Shown: positions 1 to 11,403, counted from the stretch's first letter. The stretch: 64,000 bases of DNA from Moniliella sp. 'wahieum' (GCA_003971905.1 RSEE01000012.1:124001-188000); one strand, 5' to 3'. The notes: generated by a model not told the origin, from the letters alone. Program-made: numbers and translations.

Positions 1-11
1 GTCCCATGGTA

Positions 12-541
12 TGGGACAAGGACGGTCTGTCGGCGATTGTGGCTCTGGCAGAGTTGCAGCCAAGTTGGACGGAGGGAGGCAAGACGTTGTGGGATCAGCT
101 GGAGAGCTTGCACCGTCGTTTGGCGTGAGCATTACCTTGCCTCGCACATTCATTTGGCACCGGGTAGTTAAAGGCGGGGATCTGATGGTCAAGCTGCGCA
201 AGGAACTGCCCACCAACGTCGGTGGCCACCCTGTGTCCTCATCTCCGACTACTAACAACCCAAGCAATCCTACCGACCGCACACCATTCCCAAAAAACGA
301 TGTGTTGCGCTTCTACTTTGCCGATGCCACTTACCCCGCTAACTACCGCGTCCAAAGAGGAGATGCACTCAACGCACCCCGCATCATCATCCGTCCTCGG
401 GAACCGAACCCAAGGTCAAAATCTACACGGAGAAGATCGACCAACTGTTGCCTGGCGAGAGCTACGACGAGGCTGTGGCGCGCGTCACCAAGGACTTGCA
501 AGGTTGGTCGATGCTTTCTTTACGTTTGCTACGAGCTGTGA
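12..541 (+). CDS. Phosphoglucomutase/phosphomannomutase family enzyme, C-terminal part only (PGM2/phosphopentomutase-like)
   Basis: Only the last 150 or so residues of a protein of about 600 residues lie in the window; the gene enters from the left edge. A family-typical segment WDKDGLSAIVALAEL starts at 12, FIWH and LRKELPTNVGGHPV follow, then NDVLRFYFAD near 294-326, and the phosphate-binding loop SSGTEPKVKIYTEK near 394-435. The SGTEPK loop is the diagnostic C-terminal signature of alpha-D-phosphohexomutases. The pieces lie in at least two frames. The family moves a phosphate between C1 and C6 (or C1 and C5) of sugars in the cytosol. The end is uncertain: DEAVARVTKDLQ is readable to about 500, and a donor-like GTTGGT follows, so a further small exon may exist. 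The choice of PGM2-like over another hexomutase is an inference. Confidence 0.6.
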
Positions 542-554
542 AACGGAACGAGGC

Positions 555-581
555 GCGGGATGCGGGATGCGGGATGCGGGA
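555..581. repeat. 7-bp tandem repeat (gcgggat), about 4 copies
   Basis: Four near-perfect copies of GCGGGAT lie just after the last readable part of the phosphomutase gene. This is a short microsatellite with no evident function. Confidence 0.85.
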
Positions 582-1103
582 CCCCCTCCCCCAACTCCTC
601 CTTCCCCCTCGCCAAGGCGGACCGAGGAAATGCATGTCCGGTCGTCGGTTCCTCGGGGATCTAGAGGTGCCTGTGTCCACGCGTCCCCGAACCGTGTCGG
701 TTCCGGTTCCTGCCCCCTTGGGAGAAGGACAAAAAAAAGCATGAAAAGATGGAAAATTGTCGAGTAGCCGTCCCTGGTCATGATCACGATGATCATGATG
801 ACCATGATGTCGTTGTGACATGTGATGCACGTAGAGGTAAACGTGGGCACCTTGTCTCTGTTTCGGGCGAGGATCAGACTATACTTATGAGGATCTCGAT
901 GATCGGAGATGAATGGATAGACAATAGGTTTGTGCCGACGGAAGGGCCATCAATGTGGGAGCTAGTGCGACGAGCAAGGAGGGTCGATGATTGAAGGTTG
1001 AAGTGTGCATGGATGAGGAGACGGGAGAACGGAGGGGAAGAGGGACGGGGGGACAGGGGGAGGGGAGGGGAAGAAAGCTGCTATAGTACCCCGGCCAGCA
1101 GCC
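582..1103. other. Intergenic stretch, no gene seen
   Basis: Between the phosphomutase tail and the 3' end of the release-factor gene I see no supported gene. The piece at 779-812 repeats GATCATGAT-like words. The open frames on either strand have no recognisable protein features. Confidence 0.5.
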
Positions 1104-2027
1104 TCACAGGGCCGAGCGAGCACTGCGTTTGGCCGCCTTGTTCTCGCCCCTGCGTACTTTTTGCTCCTTGGTACGCTTCTTGTGCGCCTGGGCCAGACGG
1201 TGCACCTTGACCAACTTTTCGTCGTCCGTGTGCGATGGCAAGCCTGCCCTGGCCACCTGGAGCAGATGCGCCTGGATACGCGCAAGTGCCACACGCAAAT
1301 TCGCATGCTGCGACCGACTGTCTTGCGCATCAAAGTTAATGCTATGAGACGACGACAACGTAGTGCGCACCGCTCCGCAGCACAAGTGCCTTGACCACCG
1401 TCGCGGGCAGCCATGCAGGGGGACGCACAAGCCGAGCCAAGGTGGAACTGGGGAGAGCGTTGCTGCTCGCTGTGTCTCCAGAGCACGACGCGCATCAGGC
1501 GAAAGTGACGCGCAGTGGATAACGGAAGGACTACCTGCGCCTTGGACCGGGTCTTGTTGACGTGCTGCCCACCAGGACCGGAGGAGTACACGTACCCGAC
1601 GCGGATGCCCTTGGTGGTCATCAGCGCCTGCGGCGCCCGGCGTGTCCCATTCCTCCGCCTCCAACGACGCGAGGAAATCACGGCGCTGGGCCAGGTCGGG
1701 CGGACGCTCCCACGGCCATCCTTGCTGGTGCGACAGGCGCGAGGCCTGGTCGCGCTGGGCCACGGCCACGCTGGGCTCGGCGCGCGGCTTGGGCTTGGTG
1801 CAAGGCCGCGTGGTGTGGAGCGTGCGCGTGCGGAAGGACGCACCTGCTGCGCCGCGCGGCACACAGCCACACACACGTGCACACGGCCAGGACGCCACGA
1901 CGCTCGGCCCCAAGCGCACGGCGGCGGGCGGAGGAGCGTGGAGACGCACATCGCCGACGAGCTGGCTGCGGCACACGCGAGCGGCCGTCCAGGAAGGCCG
2001 AGCGGCCACGGCGCGCACACTGAACAT
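1104..2027 (-). CDS. Mitochondrial ICT1/Pth4-like peptidyl-tRNA hydrolase (class I release-factor domain)
   Basis: The protein carries the GGQ catalytic loop of class I release factors in the form SSGPGGQHVNKTRSKAQV (about 1530-1585), which hydrolyses peptidyl-tRNA on stalled mitochondrial ribosomes. After it come WLPATVVKALVL and INFDAQDSRSQHANLR, which match the rest of the small ICT1-type domain, and a strongly basic tail (HKKRTKEQKVRRGENKAAK) as expected for ribosome binding. The chosen start at 2027 gives MFSVRAVAARPSWTAARVCR, a good mitochondrial targeting peptide. The coding sequence changes frame at least three times (near 1630, after the GGQ loop, and near 1345). In the last case the frame break lies at the run of GTC codons and fits one missing base. 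Identity as an ICT1-type factor is firm; whether it is the mitoribosomal subunit form or the Pth4 form is not decided. Confidence 0.82.
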   Translation of the reverse strand: MFSVRAVAARPSWTAARVCRSQLVGDVRLHAPPPAAVRLGPSVVASWPCARVCGCVPRGAAGASFRTRTLHTTRPCTKPKPRAEPSVAVAQRDQASRLSHQQGWPWERPPDLAQRRDFLASLEAEEWDTPGAAGADDHQGHPRRVRVLLRSWWAARQQDPVQGAGSPSVIHCASLSPDARRALETQRAATLSPVPPWLGLCVPLHGCPRRWSRHLCCGAVRTTLSSSHSINFDAQDSRSQHANLRVALARIQAHLLQVARAGLPSHTDDEKLVKVHRLAQAHKKRTKEQKVRRGENKAAKRSARSAL

Positions 2028-2073
2028 GAAACATAGCCCATGGCTGACTGCAATTGACGACGGACAAGCTGGT

Positions 2074-2092
2074 CACGTGCTGCTGATGTCAT
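2074..2092. promoter_or_regulatory. E-box plus CRE-like pair upstream of the ICT1-like gene
   Basis: CACGTG lies at 2074-2079 and TGATGTCAT at 2084-2092, about 50-65 nt upstream of the ICT1-like start codon. These are the consensus sites of bHLH (Cbf1-type) and bZIP (CREB/ATF-type) regulators. A similar pair occurs upstream of the Kin1 and Snf1 genes. Function is inferred from position and consensus only. Confidence 0.35.
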
Positions 2093-3608
2093 CCGGGCCT
2101 GGCAGAACCCCACAGGCCGCGACGAGGACTACTGGCATCGATCGATGGAGGTGGCGGTGCCAATGGATTGATGGGAGGGATGCCATACACCGCCGGCGCG
2201 TCTACACTACGGGCGGGGACACGTGCACCGCTCCTCGACGGGCACTGCGGCCATGACTTGGTCCTTGTGCAGCCCACAGCCTTTCCACGTCGTGTGCCCG
2301 CAGGCCGAGCCTGGGCCGCCGAGAAGAGGAGCGAGAAGCGAAAGGAATGCGCAAGCAGAGCCATGAGGCATGAGGCACGAGGAATGATTAATGATTAGCC
2401 ATACTCGATACGCAGCAACAACAAGAGCAAGACCACGCAAGCCCACTGCCTGACCACAACCACAGCGGCGAGACCAGCGGACGGGAGGGAGCAACGTACA
2501 GCGAACAGGCACGCAGGTGGTGACGGGGGTCGGGGCCGTGGCGCGCATCGGCTGCGAGTGGTGGGGGAGGAGAGTCTGGGGGGTAAGCGGTAAACACTAA
2601 AAACGGTAAGCGGTAAGCGGAGGCGGGGCAACGAGGTGTGCGGGCCAACGGGCGGGCGGCTGTACCCTGCTGTGCACAAACCAAGCAGAGAGTGAAAGAA
2701 AAAAAAAGTCGCCGATGACGTGCTGTGGTTGGTCCATTTCGTAACACGGCCAACTATGGATAGATCGACGGTAGCTTCAATGTAGCTTGAAGCTTGAAGC
2801 TTGACGCGCTTGACGGCGCAAGTACCCTTGTAGCGCCCATACGTATCTTCGGGGGCTCAGCGCGCGCTCAGACACTTGGTATTCGCGCGCCGTAAGCAGT
2901 ACTTCTCTTTGAGGCTACTTGACACGACTTGAGTACGCAGGGCCTCCGGCTGCTTCCTCGAGGTGCCATGGAACGATATTAAGGGCAGACCGCACCTCCG
3001 CGCCGGCCCGGTACGGTGAGTGCAAAGGGGGGAAGCTTCGCTCTCTTCCTGCCCGTCACCGGCGTAATAGGGATCAGCCTGAGCGGCGGCGGCGGCCTCA
3101 GTGGCAGTGGTTCAAGATGTGGCGGTGGTGGGTTTTGTGGGCGGCAGCGGCGTCAAAAGGTAGTTTGGTCGGGTCTAAGACGAGATATGCAATGCATGCA
3201 CATCTGATCGATCTGGGAGATGCTGATCGTTGATCGAGATCATTCATTATTGATGAGATCTGATCCCAGCCCTGCTGAGGCTTAGTCGAACGTTGAACTC
3301 AACGTTGACGAGGCTGGGCTTACGTTGAGCACATACTCCAACTGCGTAGGTTGAGCTACGATACAAGATACATGTGCATGACTGGCTATGAGATATGATG
3401 AGTTGAAGACTGGGCCGCCCCCTGCAGGCCTGGGCTCGGCCTCGGGCGCTGAGGGTTGAGGACGTTGAGGGCTGAGGGACGCACGGACGGTAGCGCGGGA
3501 GGTCGAGGCGGGGATGTTGCCCCAGTGAAAGTGAAATTCCAGTAGAGTAGAGCGAGGGCAAGCAAAGTAGAACGCAAGCAGAGTGCAAAGGGCAAAACAC
3601 GCATGGAG
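2093..3608. other. Intergenic stretch, no gene seen
   Basis: No coding region could be supported here on either strand. It holds three AGCTTGA words in a row at about 2786-2806. Around 3286-3345 are repeated ACGTTGA words, partly inverted. Confidence 0.5.
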
Positions 3609-3644
3609 CGAGAGAGAGAGCGAGAAGAGAGGGAGAGAGGGAGG

Positions 3645-3705
<61 letters not shown>

Positions 3706-3706
3706 T
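3609..3706. repeat. (GA)n microsatellite
   Basis: About 98 bp of almost pure purine, mostly GA dinucleotides, lie downstream of the Kin1-like gene's 3' end. The open frames through it are low-complexity artefacts. Confidence 0.95.
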
Positions 3707-3720
3707 AGGTGGATGCAAAA

Positions 3721-3808
3721 GCACAGTCGGCGCAGCACACAGGACATCACTTACAGCAAGCACAGCACAGCACAACACAGCACAAGGCACACAGCACAGG
3801 GCACACGG
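3721..3808. repeat. CACAG/CACAA-rich low-complexity repeat
   Basis: Imperfect pentamer repeats built from CACAG, CACAA and GCACA follow directly after the GA microsatellite. No coding sense is evident. Confidence 0.75.
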
Positions 3809-3995
3809 CCCAGGACAGAGGGAAGAGTAGGACCACAGTGAACGGGAACACCCCGTGCGGGGACGCAAAGGGTCACAGTGGGGTCACAGTGTACAGCCAG
3901 ACCTGCACCAACGGGTGTACTGCAAAGGGGGAAGAGGTGTGGTGGTGTTGGGAGGGGACGAGGGAACGATCGGGAACGGGGGAACAGTTGCCACC

Positions 3996-6900
3996 TCAAA
4001 TCTGCCCTAGCACGTCAGTATTTCCCGAAACGAGAAACGAGCAACTAAAGGGAGATACGATACCAGACCAAAACAAGGAAAGAAAAAAAACGTACCTGAG
4101 CTTCATCCAAATCTGCTTGGCCAGGACTTGGTACTGCCACGCATCGCCTGCGATCCGTCGTACCTGTACCCCGGACACACCAACAAACGGGACCTTGACC
4201 ACGCCCAACTCAAATTGCACCGCCAGCTCCTCCAGCGCAGCAGGCGTGATGGCAGAGGCCGGAGGAGACAACGGCGTGCTAGGCACACTGCTCTTGCTCT
4301 TGTTCTTGTTCTTGCTTGTCCCCACACCCCGCTCGACATCCAATGACGCCGCGACGCAGCACCCAAAACGCTCCTTTCCACTTCGGCGTTCGCAGTGGCA
4401 TCGGCATCGGCGGGTGCGGGTGGCGGTGGGGCTGGCATCAGGGTGGGGGTTGGGATGGCCGGAGCCGGTAGCCGAAGGCAGCGCGCAATCGACGGTTGGT
4501 ACCGACACACAAACCCGCCTGGAACAAGGGAGTATTGGACTGACATACGGGTCAAGGTAGCTGCCAGCAGCGCCTGGATCTGCGCTGGCGACTTGGTCGA
4601 TGTCGCCGACACACTCAGCAAGCCTCGAAGAAAGACTGGCTTGGCTTCCGTCCCATAGGGCGCTGGGTCCTCCGCTTGCTTGCCCTCGTGCCCCTCTTTG
4701 CTGAGCTCCTGGTCGTCTTTGGCCTCTTTGGCCTCCTTGGTTCTTTAGTTTCTTTGGTTTCTTCCCGCTCTTCCCGCTCCTCGGGCGTATCCCCAAACGG
4801 CAAGATGGACCGAGACACGAACGCACCAACTTTTTCAACGTCGATACCTTATCCCCTGCGCTGGGTGCAGACGCAGGCGCAGTCGCAGCCGCAGCCGCAG
4901 TCGCAGGCGCAGCCGCGGGCTTGGACGACGACGACGACGGACCCGGCGCACGAGCACCCGAAAACGTAGTGACCTCTGGGTCGTCCGGGTCGTCGGTGGA
5001 ACGCATGACAATCGGCGGCGCCTCAGCACGCTGACGTACAACATGCGACGATCCCCGTGGCGGCGCAGCAGTGGAGACGGATCGGTTGTGCATCGAGGCA
5101 GCTCGGCGCGGCGGCGTAATACCTAACAACATAGGATCATGATCCACTTGCAACGATGGTGCTGACGTACGGTCTTCCCCCGCCACCTGTCCCTGTTGAT
5201 GCCCTGTCCCTGTTGCGGCCGATGTCGATGTGGTTCCTGATGTCCCGAATGCTCCCGAGGGCGAAGGGACAGTGGACAAGGCTGTCCCTGTCCCGCCCCA
5301 CCACGAACCCAGTGTCAGACCCCGCGCGTGCCGCCCGCCCGAAGCCGAGGCCGAAGACGACGACCGGCTGCGGTTCAAATTCGGCGAAGCAAGGGGGAAA
5401 ATGTGGTGGGATGGCGCGGGTGACCAAACGAGCTACGCGACGCATTGGACAACGATGTTCGAGGGTTACCATCGGACGGCGCTAGTGCGCTGCCCCCAGG
5501 CGATAAGGGCAATGGTACAGGAAGCCCCATCATCCCCGTACCAGAACTAGAGAGAAGCGTATGTTCCAACGCTGTGCCCCCGTCGCGCAGACGCGGTGGA
5601 CCACGCATCTCCCCGACCGGACGCGAACGGTCACGGTAGTCCTGGTCAAATACCGGTACCCGCACCGAGGCTGGCGAGTAGGGCCGAATGGACGCATCGG
5701 TCGTAGCGCTCTCCTCACTCCCGCGCTCTCGATCCCGCTCTCGCCTTCCCACCCTAACGGACGAGAAGACGTACTAGCACGACCAAGCAGTGTCGTAGTC
5801 AACGTATCTGTGCTCCCGGCCGGACTGATCGAGGACCCCAACTCTTCCTCTCGTTTCGCACCTAGCGTCAGCCCGCGCACAAGGTGTAGCAGGAATGGTA
5901 ATCCCCACATCGCCTAGACCTGAGGCCATGCCCGGCATCTCCAGCCCACGGGACCAACGCATGGTCTCGGGTGGGCGCTGGGGCACGGGAAGGCCCCATC
6001 CCGGTGCCCGCGCGGGCGCAGAGGGCTTGGACTTGGAGTTGGAGCTGGGGTTGGACTGCGAATGGGAATGGAATGGGCATGGGAAGTGGAAGTCCGACAC
6101 GGCTGAACTCCCCACACCCCGCTCGTCGAGGTACTCGAGGGAATATCCGCCGCCGTAGGCATCGAACTACCCGGTTCCGCCTTGCCCGCCGCCAGGGACA
6201 AAGTGGATCCGCTCCCCCGGGATCCACAGCGAAGCATCCGCAACAACGGGGGGAGGCTCTTGCTGTTCCTCTCGTTCCAGCTTTTCTCGTACGGTAGGTA
6301 GTAGATACTGATCATGGGATGGAAGCCGGCGGTAGGGTCGAGCGTGCCAGGGTCGGGCGGAGGTAGTTCCCCATCGTCCGGCGGGATGGGATGGCCCTGC
6401 TCGGTCCGGCCTACTTGGGGGTTCCCCACTGGTCGAGGAGCTGGAGGACGCGGTGGGTCACGCGGCGCAATGGTCAGACTATCGGGCCCCATACTCTTGC
6501 CACGTTGGTTGTCCCATCCGGCCAAGGTGGCAAGGTACGTGTCGGAGGTGAGGATCTCAATTAGTTTCCGCTCAATCTCCTCAGCGTCACCAAATGCGAA
6601 CCCTTGCATGTGCCGAATCACGTTCTTGTCCAGCTCCTCGGGCCGGAGCGGCACGGGCGGAATGTGCGTGTCCAGCTCCGCATCGTGCCCGTTGGCTGTG
6701 AGGAAAGGATGGGCACTCACTTCAGACAGAGTCGCACGCTTGCGTGGGTCCACAGTCAACATTCGACTCAGTACGTGCCGACACTCGCTCGATAGGTGCG
6801 ACGGGTATTGCACTTGACCTTGCTGATCAGTTTGTGCAACACAGCAATAGATGGATCATCAAATGGTACCCGGCCGGCAACCAAGACAAACAGTACCACA

Positions 6901-8372
6901 CCAGCGACCACACGTCTACCTCTGGCCCCACGTACGGCCGCGCACGCAGCAGCTCCGGCGCAGCAAAGTAGAGCGAGCCACAAAAGGTGCGAAGGGCGCG
7001 GTGGGGAGACCACAAGTTGGCCAGACCAAAATCGACGAGTTTCAGGTGACCTTGGTCCGAAAGGAGAATGTTTTCAATCTTGAGATCACGATGGACCACA
7101 TTGTTGGCGTGCAGATAGCGCAGGCCGAGGTGAGTTGGCGCGCAAATTTGCGAGCCATCTTTTCCCGCAGTCGCCATGGGCGATGATGTAGTCCAGCAAC
7201 TGACCGCCCGAGACAAACTCCTCAACGAGATAGAAAAGTGAGGCTGGACAATAAGCTCGCGCACACCGCACACGTACGGATGGTAGAGCAGGAGTTGCAG
7301 ACTACCTTCCCTCATCGCACGCAGCTCTTCGCCGCATCCTTCTCGCGCGCTTTGACCAGGGCCGAGTGAGGCGGCGAGGCCACTCGCCATCCTCGAGGAT
7401 CTCGCCCTCGGGTCCAATCTGCGGAGGAGGCGCGTCGTCGGCCGAAACGGCGCCGGGGCGGCCCACTGACGGGTGTGCGACGACGAGCCTGCTCATACAG
7501 CGCGCCGACGGTCGTGTGCCGCGGCACCATCTTGATCGCGACCCTTTCGTTGGACGCGGCCACGGTGGCAAGTTTCACCTTTCCCATGCCCTGGCCTAAG
7601 GTTTTGCCCAGGACATAGCCCTTGAGCACCCGCTTCGGCGCTTCTCCCGTGTCCGTTCCCGCTCCACCTCGGCGGCCGTAGAAGTAGGCCCATCTACACC
7701 GACATAGCCCTCGGGGAGGGGGAGGGGGCGAATCTGGGTCGGCGGCAGTAGGGGCGGCAGGTGGTGGTGGGGGCGAGGGTGGCTGTGGCTGGGGGCGCGG
7801 CAGGGAGCCAGTGTGCACTCGGGCGAGGTAGGGGTGATGGACACGGTGGGTGTGTGATGGGTGTGGGGGGGGTGGGGGCGGGGTAAGGGGCGAGGAAGCG
7901 GCGGTGGGCATCGTCGACGCCGAGGGAGCCGAAGATGTGGCGAGGGCGGCGGTGGACTGGACCTGGTCGTCCTGTGCGGCGGTGGACTGGGCCTGGTCGT
8001 CTCGGGCAGCGGAGGGGGGGTGGTCAGCCTGGGCAGCGACGGGGGGATGTTCGAGGTGGCGGGTGGAGCGGTCGGCATCCGGGTGGAGGCAGACAGGTTG
8101 AGGCGTTCCTGTTCCTCTCCTGTTCGGCGGCGGTGGGCGGAGGGGCATGCGGGGGGAGGGCGGAAGGTGGCTCTGGCGATGGCTCTGACGACGGCGGGGG
8201 GGAAGGATGGGCAGGCGGATGGGCAGGCGGATGGGCAGGCGGATGGGCAGGCGGATGGGCAGGCGGATGGGACATGCTGGCCAGCGCGCCGGCCAAGGGA
8301 GGTGGTGGAGGTGGAGGTGATGGAGGTGGGTGGAGATGGGGGTGGAGGTGGTGGTGCAGGTGGAGTCTGCAT
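3996..8372 (-). CDS. kin1: Kin1/MARK (PAR-1) family serine/threonine kinase with KA1 domain
   Basis: This is a polarity and cell-wall kinase of the plasma membrane. The N-terminal part is Pro/Ser-rich with a 12-bp minisatellite. The kinase domain reads VLKGYVLGKTLGQGMGKVKLA (P-loop, about 7585-7640), VAIKM, LLYHPYVCGVRELI, VHRDLKIENILL (near 7090), VDFGLANLW, and the activation segment TFCGSLYFAAPELL with PYVGPEVDVWSL, diagnostic of Kin1. A UBA-like stretch follows near 6600. The C-terminal KA1 region reads LLSVSATSTKSPAQIQALL and FELGVVKVPFVGVSGVQ with GDAWQYQVLAKQIWMKL. Two introns are supported: 5123-5170 and 4045-4095, both with GTACGT donors. Both are multiples of three, so reading through them stays open. 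Several frame changes break the gene (near 7650, 7120 and 5395, for example). The P-loop GQGMG is one residue shorter than the usual GxGSMG. The start at 8372 is the longest open option; the N-terminal frame is uncertain. Confidence 0.9.
8206..8271. repeat. 12-bp minisatellite (gatgggcaggcg), 5.5 copies, in the Kin1-like gene
   Basis: Five perfect copies plus half a copy of GATGGGCAGGCG lie inside the N-terminal coding part of the Kin1-like gene. On the minus strand they encode a PSAC tetrapeptide repeat, which adds a cysteine every four residues. Perfect copies suggest recent expansion. Confidence 0.9.
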
Positions 8373-8395
8373 GCGGGCGCGGCGGGCCGCTGGGC

Positions 8396-8435
8396 TGACG
8401 TCAGCAGGTGGGAGAAGGTTGAACTGTTCACGTGA
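8396..8435. promoter_or_regulatory. CRE (TGACGTCA) and E-box (TCACGTGA) upstream of the Kin1-like gene
   Basis: A perfect CRE palindrome lies at 8396-8403 and a perfect TCACGTGA palindrome at 8428-8435, 24 and 56 nt upstream of the chosen start. They are consensus bZIP and bHLH sites; activity is not shown. If the true start lies downstream of 8372 they would still be in the promoter or 5' UTR. Confidence 0.4.
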
Positions 8436-8625
8436 CGAAGGCTCTGCGCTGCGCGTCTGTCTGTCTGCACTGCAATGTTCAAATTAACAGGGAGCTACTA
8501 AGGTCTAAACGTTAAACACTGGCTTTGGCTTTGGCTTTGCCTGAGCCTCAGCCTCAGCCGGACTGGTTCGGATTATCGATTATCGCGGGGCCAATGTAAC
8601 CTCCCACTCCCACTCCCACTCCCAC

Positions 8626-11034
8626 TCACAGCTTGGGCGGACGGCGGATCGACAGGCCCAGGGCCAACGCCACGATCGCCACGCGGTCCCGCGGCGGCGT
8701 CGATGCGTTTCTGGATCGACTGTCCCGCGCCGTGTCCTGCGTCCGTCTCGACGCGGAGCAGGATCGGGTTGGGGTGGCGGCAGGCGGTGTGCAGCTCAGC
8801 AGCGAGCTTGAACGAGTGCGCCGGTACCACCCGGTCGTCGTGGTCCGCACACTCGAGCAGGAACGTCGGGTACGCACGCGACTGCACATTGTGCAGCGGG
8901 AGTAGTGCGCAAGTAGTCAAAGTACTTGATATCGTCCGGATCGCCATAGTCGGACGTCCAGCCGTGCCCGATCGTCCAGAGGTGGAACTTGAGCATGTCC
9001 ATCACGCCCACTGCGCCCCACCCGCACCCACCCCGTGCTCCGGCTCGGCACGGTTCATGCATGCGCCCACGCCTAGCCCTCCATTCGACCCGCCGTACAG
9101 GATAATCTTGCCCTTGGCCGCGTGATTGTGCTCGTGCAGGTACTGCGCCGCGCCCAGCACATCGTCAAACGTGTTGGTCTTGTTGAGAAGACTGCCGGCT
9201 TCGTGCCACTCCTCCCCGTCTCCCGCCCCCGCGCGCATTCACCAGCGCGTACACGCCTCCGTAGTTGTACACCCACGACAGCAGCCACGGCGAGAAGGAC
9301 GGGCCGAGGGAGATGTTGAAGCCGCCGTAGAGGTAGAGGAACGCCGGCGCCGTGCCGTCGGTCGGCGTGTCCTTGTGCCGCGTGATAAAGAGCGAGACGC
9401 GGGTGCCGTCCTTGCTGGGAAAAACACTTGCTCACTCACAAACTCACTTGCATCCAGCGCAGGCACCTTGGTGGCCAGCCACTGCTCCTCGATCGGCTTG
9501 GTGCTCGCCGACGCGCCCTTGGGCCACGTCAGACGGTAAATCGTCGACGGCGAGATGAAGGAGGACGGGACACGTATGCCACATCGTCCTCCCGCTTGCC
9601 CACCAAGCCATCGATGGAACCGACAAAGTCGGGCAACAGCTGTGCCACACGCTTGCCACTCAGCTCGTACTGGTACATCTCCGACTTGACGTCGCGCGTG
9701 TACTGCAGCACCAGCTTGTCCCCGGCCACCACCACGGCGTCCTGCAGCGTTGCATCCTTTTCTTCCGGCACCACCTCGACCAACGGCAAACTCGCCGTCA
9801 GCTCCGTCACGTGCGCCGGGCTGGAAGCTTGGTTAAAGTCGACATCCGTGTAGACCACCTTGTACTTTTTGGCATCCTTGTTGGTCATCCAGTAAAAGCG
9901 CGTGCCTTCGTTCGCCACATAGCCCAGCAGGTAGTCGTACTCGCCGGCCACTGGCACCCACTTGAGCGGCTCGGTGGCCAGGTCGACGCCTTCCAGCGAC
10001 GCAAGCCACACCTTGTTGTACGACCCGGTATCCTTGGAGCTGCTGAGCACGACGTACTTGCCATCGTCGGTGATGGACGCGCTCCACATGGCCTCGGGCG
10101 TGGCAGGGTCCTTGGCGACGATCAAAATGTCCTCCGACTGCGGGGTGCCGAGGCGGTGGTACCACAGCTGCGCATTCACATTCGAATCCGTCTCGGTGCC
10201 CTTGTCGAGCTCGGCTTGGGCAGGCTTGGGGTAGGTCTGGTAAAAGACACCCTTGTCGTCGTGCGTCCAGCGGGCCGAGGAAAACTTGATGTCCTCCAAC
10301 ACGTCGTCCAGGCGGTCCGGCCCGCCGGTCGGGTCGTACTTGGCCGGCTGGCCGGCGGGGGTGGTGAAGGGCTGGTCAGTGCGGCGGAAGTAGATGGTTT
10401 GCCAGTCACTGCCGCTGTTGGAGATCATGTAGGCCACGTACTTGCCCGAGTGGGAAAAGGAGGTGGAGGACAGAGCAACGGTGCCCTTGGCGCTCAACAG
10501 GGAGCCATCAAACCAGGGCCGCCCGGGCGGGGTGGTCTGGTCGCCGGCCGGCACAGCATCGATCTCGGCCGGAGCAGCCTCGTAGATGGTGCTCTGCGGG
10601 TCGAGGCCGCTGTTGTAGTGGAGGTAGAACTTGCCGTTGTTCTTGCGGACGGGGACGCCGATGCGCGGGTAGGAGAAGGAGGCCTCGACGTGTTTCTTGA
10701 ACGTGTCGCGGTCGGGGTAGCGGTCAATGTAGGCCTGGGCAAAGGCGGCCTGGGCATCGACAAAGGCCTTGGTTTCGGCGCTGGTGGTGGAGGGCGTCTC
10801 GAGCCAGGCGTAGGGGTCGGGGACCCAGGTGGAGCCGTCGCCGCCGGTCTGGTCGGCGAGCTGCTGGGAGCGGTAGGTGCGGCCGAGCGTGTCGTCGCGG
10901 CGGGCGGGGGGGAAGGGGTGGGCGACGGGGTCCCAGGCGGGCGCGAAGGACGAGGACATGGCGCGGGTGGTGGTGGTGGAGAAAGGGAGAAGCGAGAGGA
11001 AGCGGGGGCGGGCCAGACGCAGGCAGATGCTCAT
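8626..11034 (-). CDS. Prolyl oligopeptidase (S9A serine peptidase)
   Basis: The enzyme cleaves short peptides after proline, normally in the cytosol. The N-terminal part reads [23 protein letters not shown], the conserved opening of the family, followed by the beta-propeller ([40 protein letters not shown]). The catalytic domain holds [18 protein letters not shown], the nucleophile motif [18 protein letters not shown] (about 9070-9110), the acid motif [11 protein letters not shown] (about 8820-8850) and the histidine motif DAGHGAGQS (about 8720-8750), so the whole Ser-Asp-His triad is present. Length (about 780-800 codons) fits the family plus a leader. The start at 11034 adds [18 protein letters not shown], possibly a targeting signal; a second ATG at 10959 would give the ordinary cytosolic form. 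At least five frame changes lie in the 3' third, the clearest near 9420, where one C is missing between VFFP and SKDGT. The gene is divergent from the ABCC transporter. Confidence 0.93.
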
Positions 11035-11403
11035 GGCTCGGTGGACCGCAGCCGACCAGCGTCGACAGCCGACTCAACCAACCACACGCCGCTGGGACGC
11101 GCGGTCGGCCCTCGCATGCGCACACACGCGCCGTGCCTGCACCCACGCCGAGCGATGGCGTGTCTTCTGGCCACCGCACATCACATGCACCCCATCACAT
11201 CCCACACCCTCCCGGCCCTCCATCCTCCACGTGGCGCGCAGCGGCGCTCAGCATGGTCCACCGGCTGCTTTCGGCTGTCCACTCGGCGCAGGTACGTACC
11301 ACCACGGCTTCGCCCCCCACGTGACCCCGCCCGCCGCCCATCGCGCACCCCATCCTGTCGAGTCACAGCATCCATCCATGAGCCCCCCCCCCCCACCACC
11401 GCC
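11035..11403. promoter_or_regulatory. Divergent promoter of prolyl oligopeptidase and ABCC transporter
   Basis: This 369-bp gap separates two outward-facing genes. It has CACGTG at 11228-11233 and 11318-11323, the second about 80 nt upstream of the transporter start. A long C run lies just before that start codon. No TATA box is evident. Confidence 0.45.

Noticed and set aside
905-994. Possible last exon of the phosphomutase gene (DEWIDNRFVP)
   Set aside because: It resembles an EWF-type end of the family, but it would need an intron of about 400 nt, far longer than others here, and there is no clear acceptor.
3603-3868. Open frames of Ser/Leu or Arg/Glu repeats around the GA microsatellite
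   Set aside because: Pure dinucleotide repeats give open frames in several phases; no conserved residue pattern.
8373-8487. Plus-strand Gly-rich open frame over the Kin1-like N terminus
   Set aside because: Antisense of a Pro-rich coding stretch; the composition explains it.
9811-11403. A long plus-strand open frame over the prolyl oligopeptidase gene
   Set aside because: It is the antisense shadow of the GC-rich peptidase gene and has no motif of its own. Only the part from the ATG at 11404 is real, as the start of the ABCC gene.
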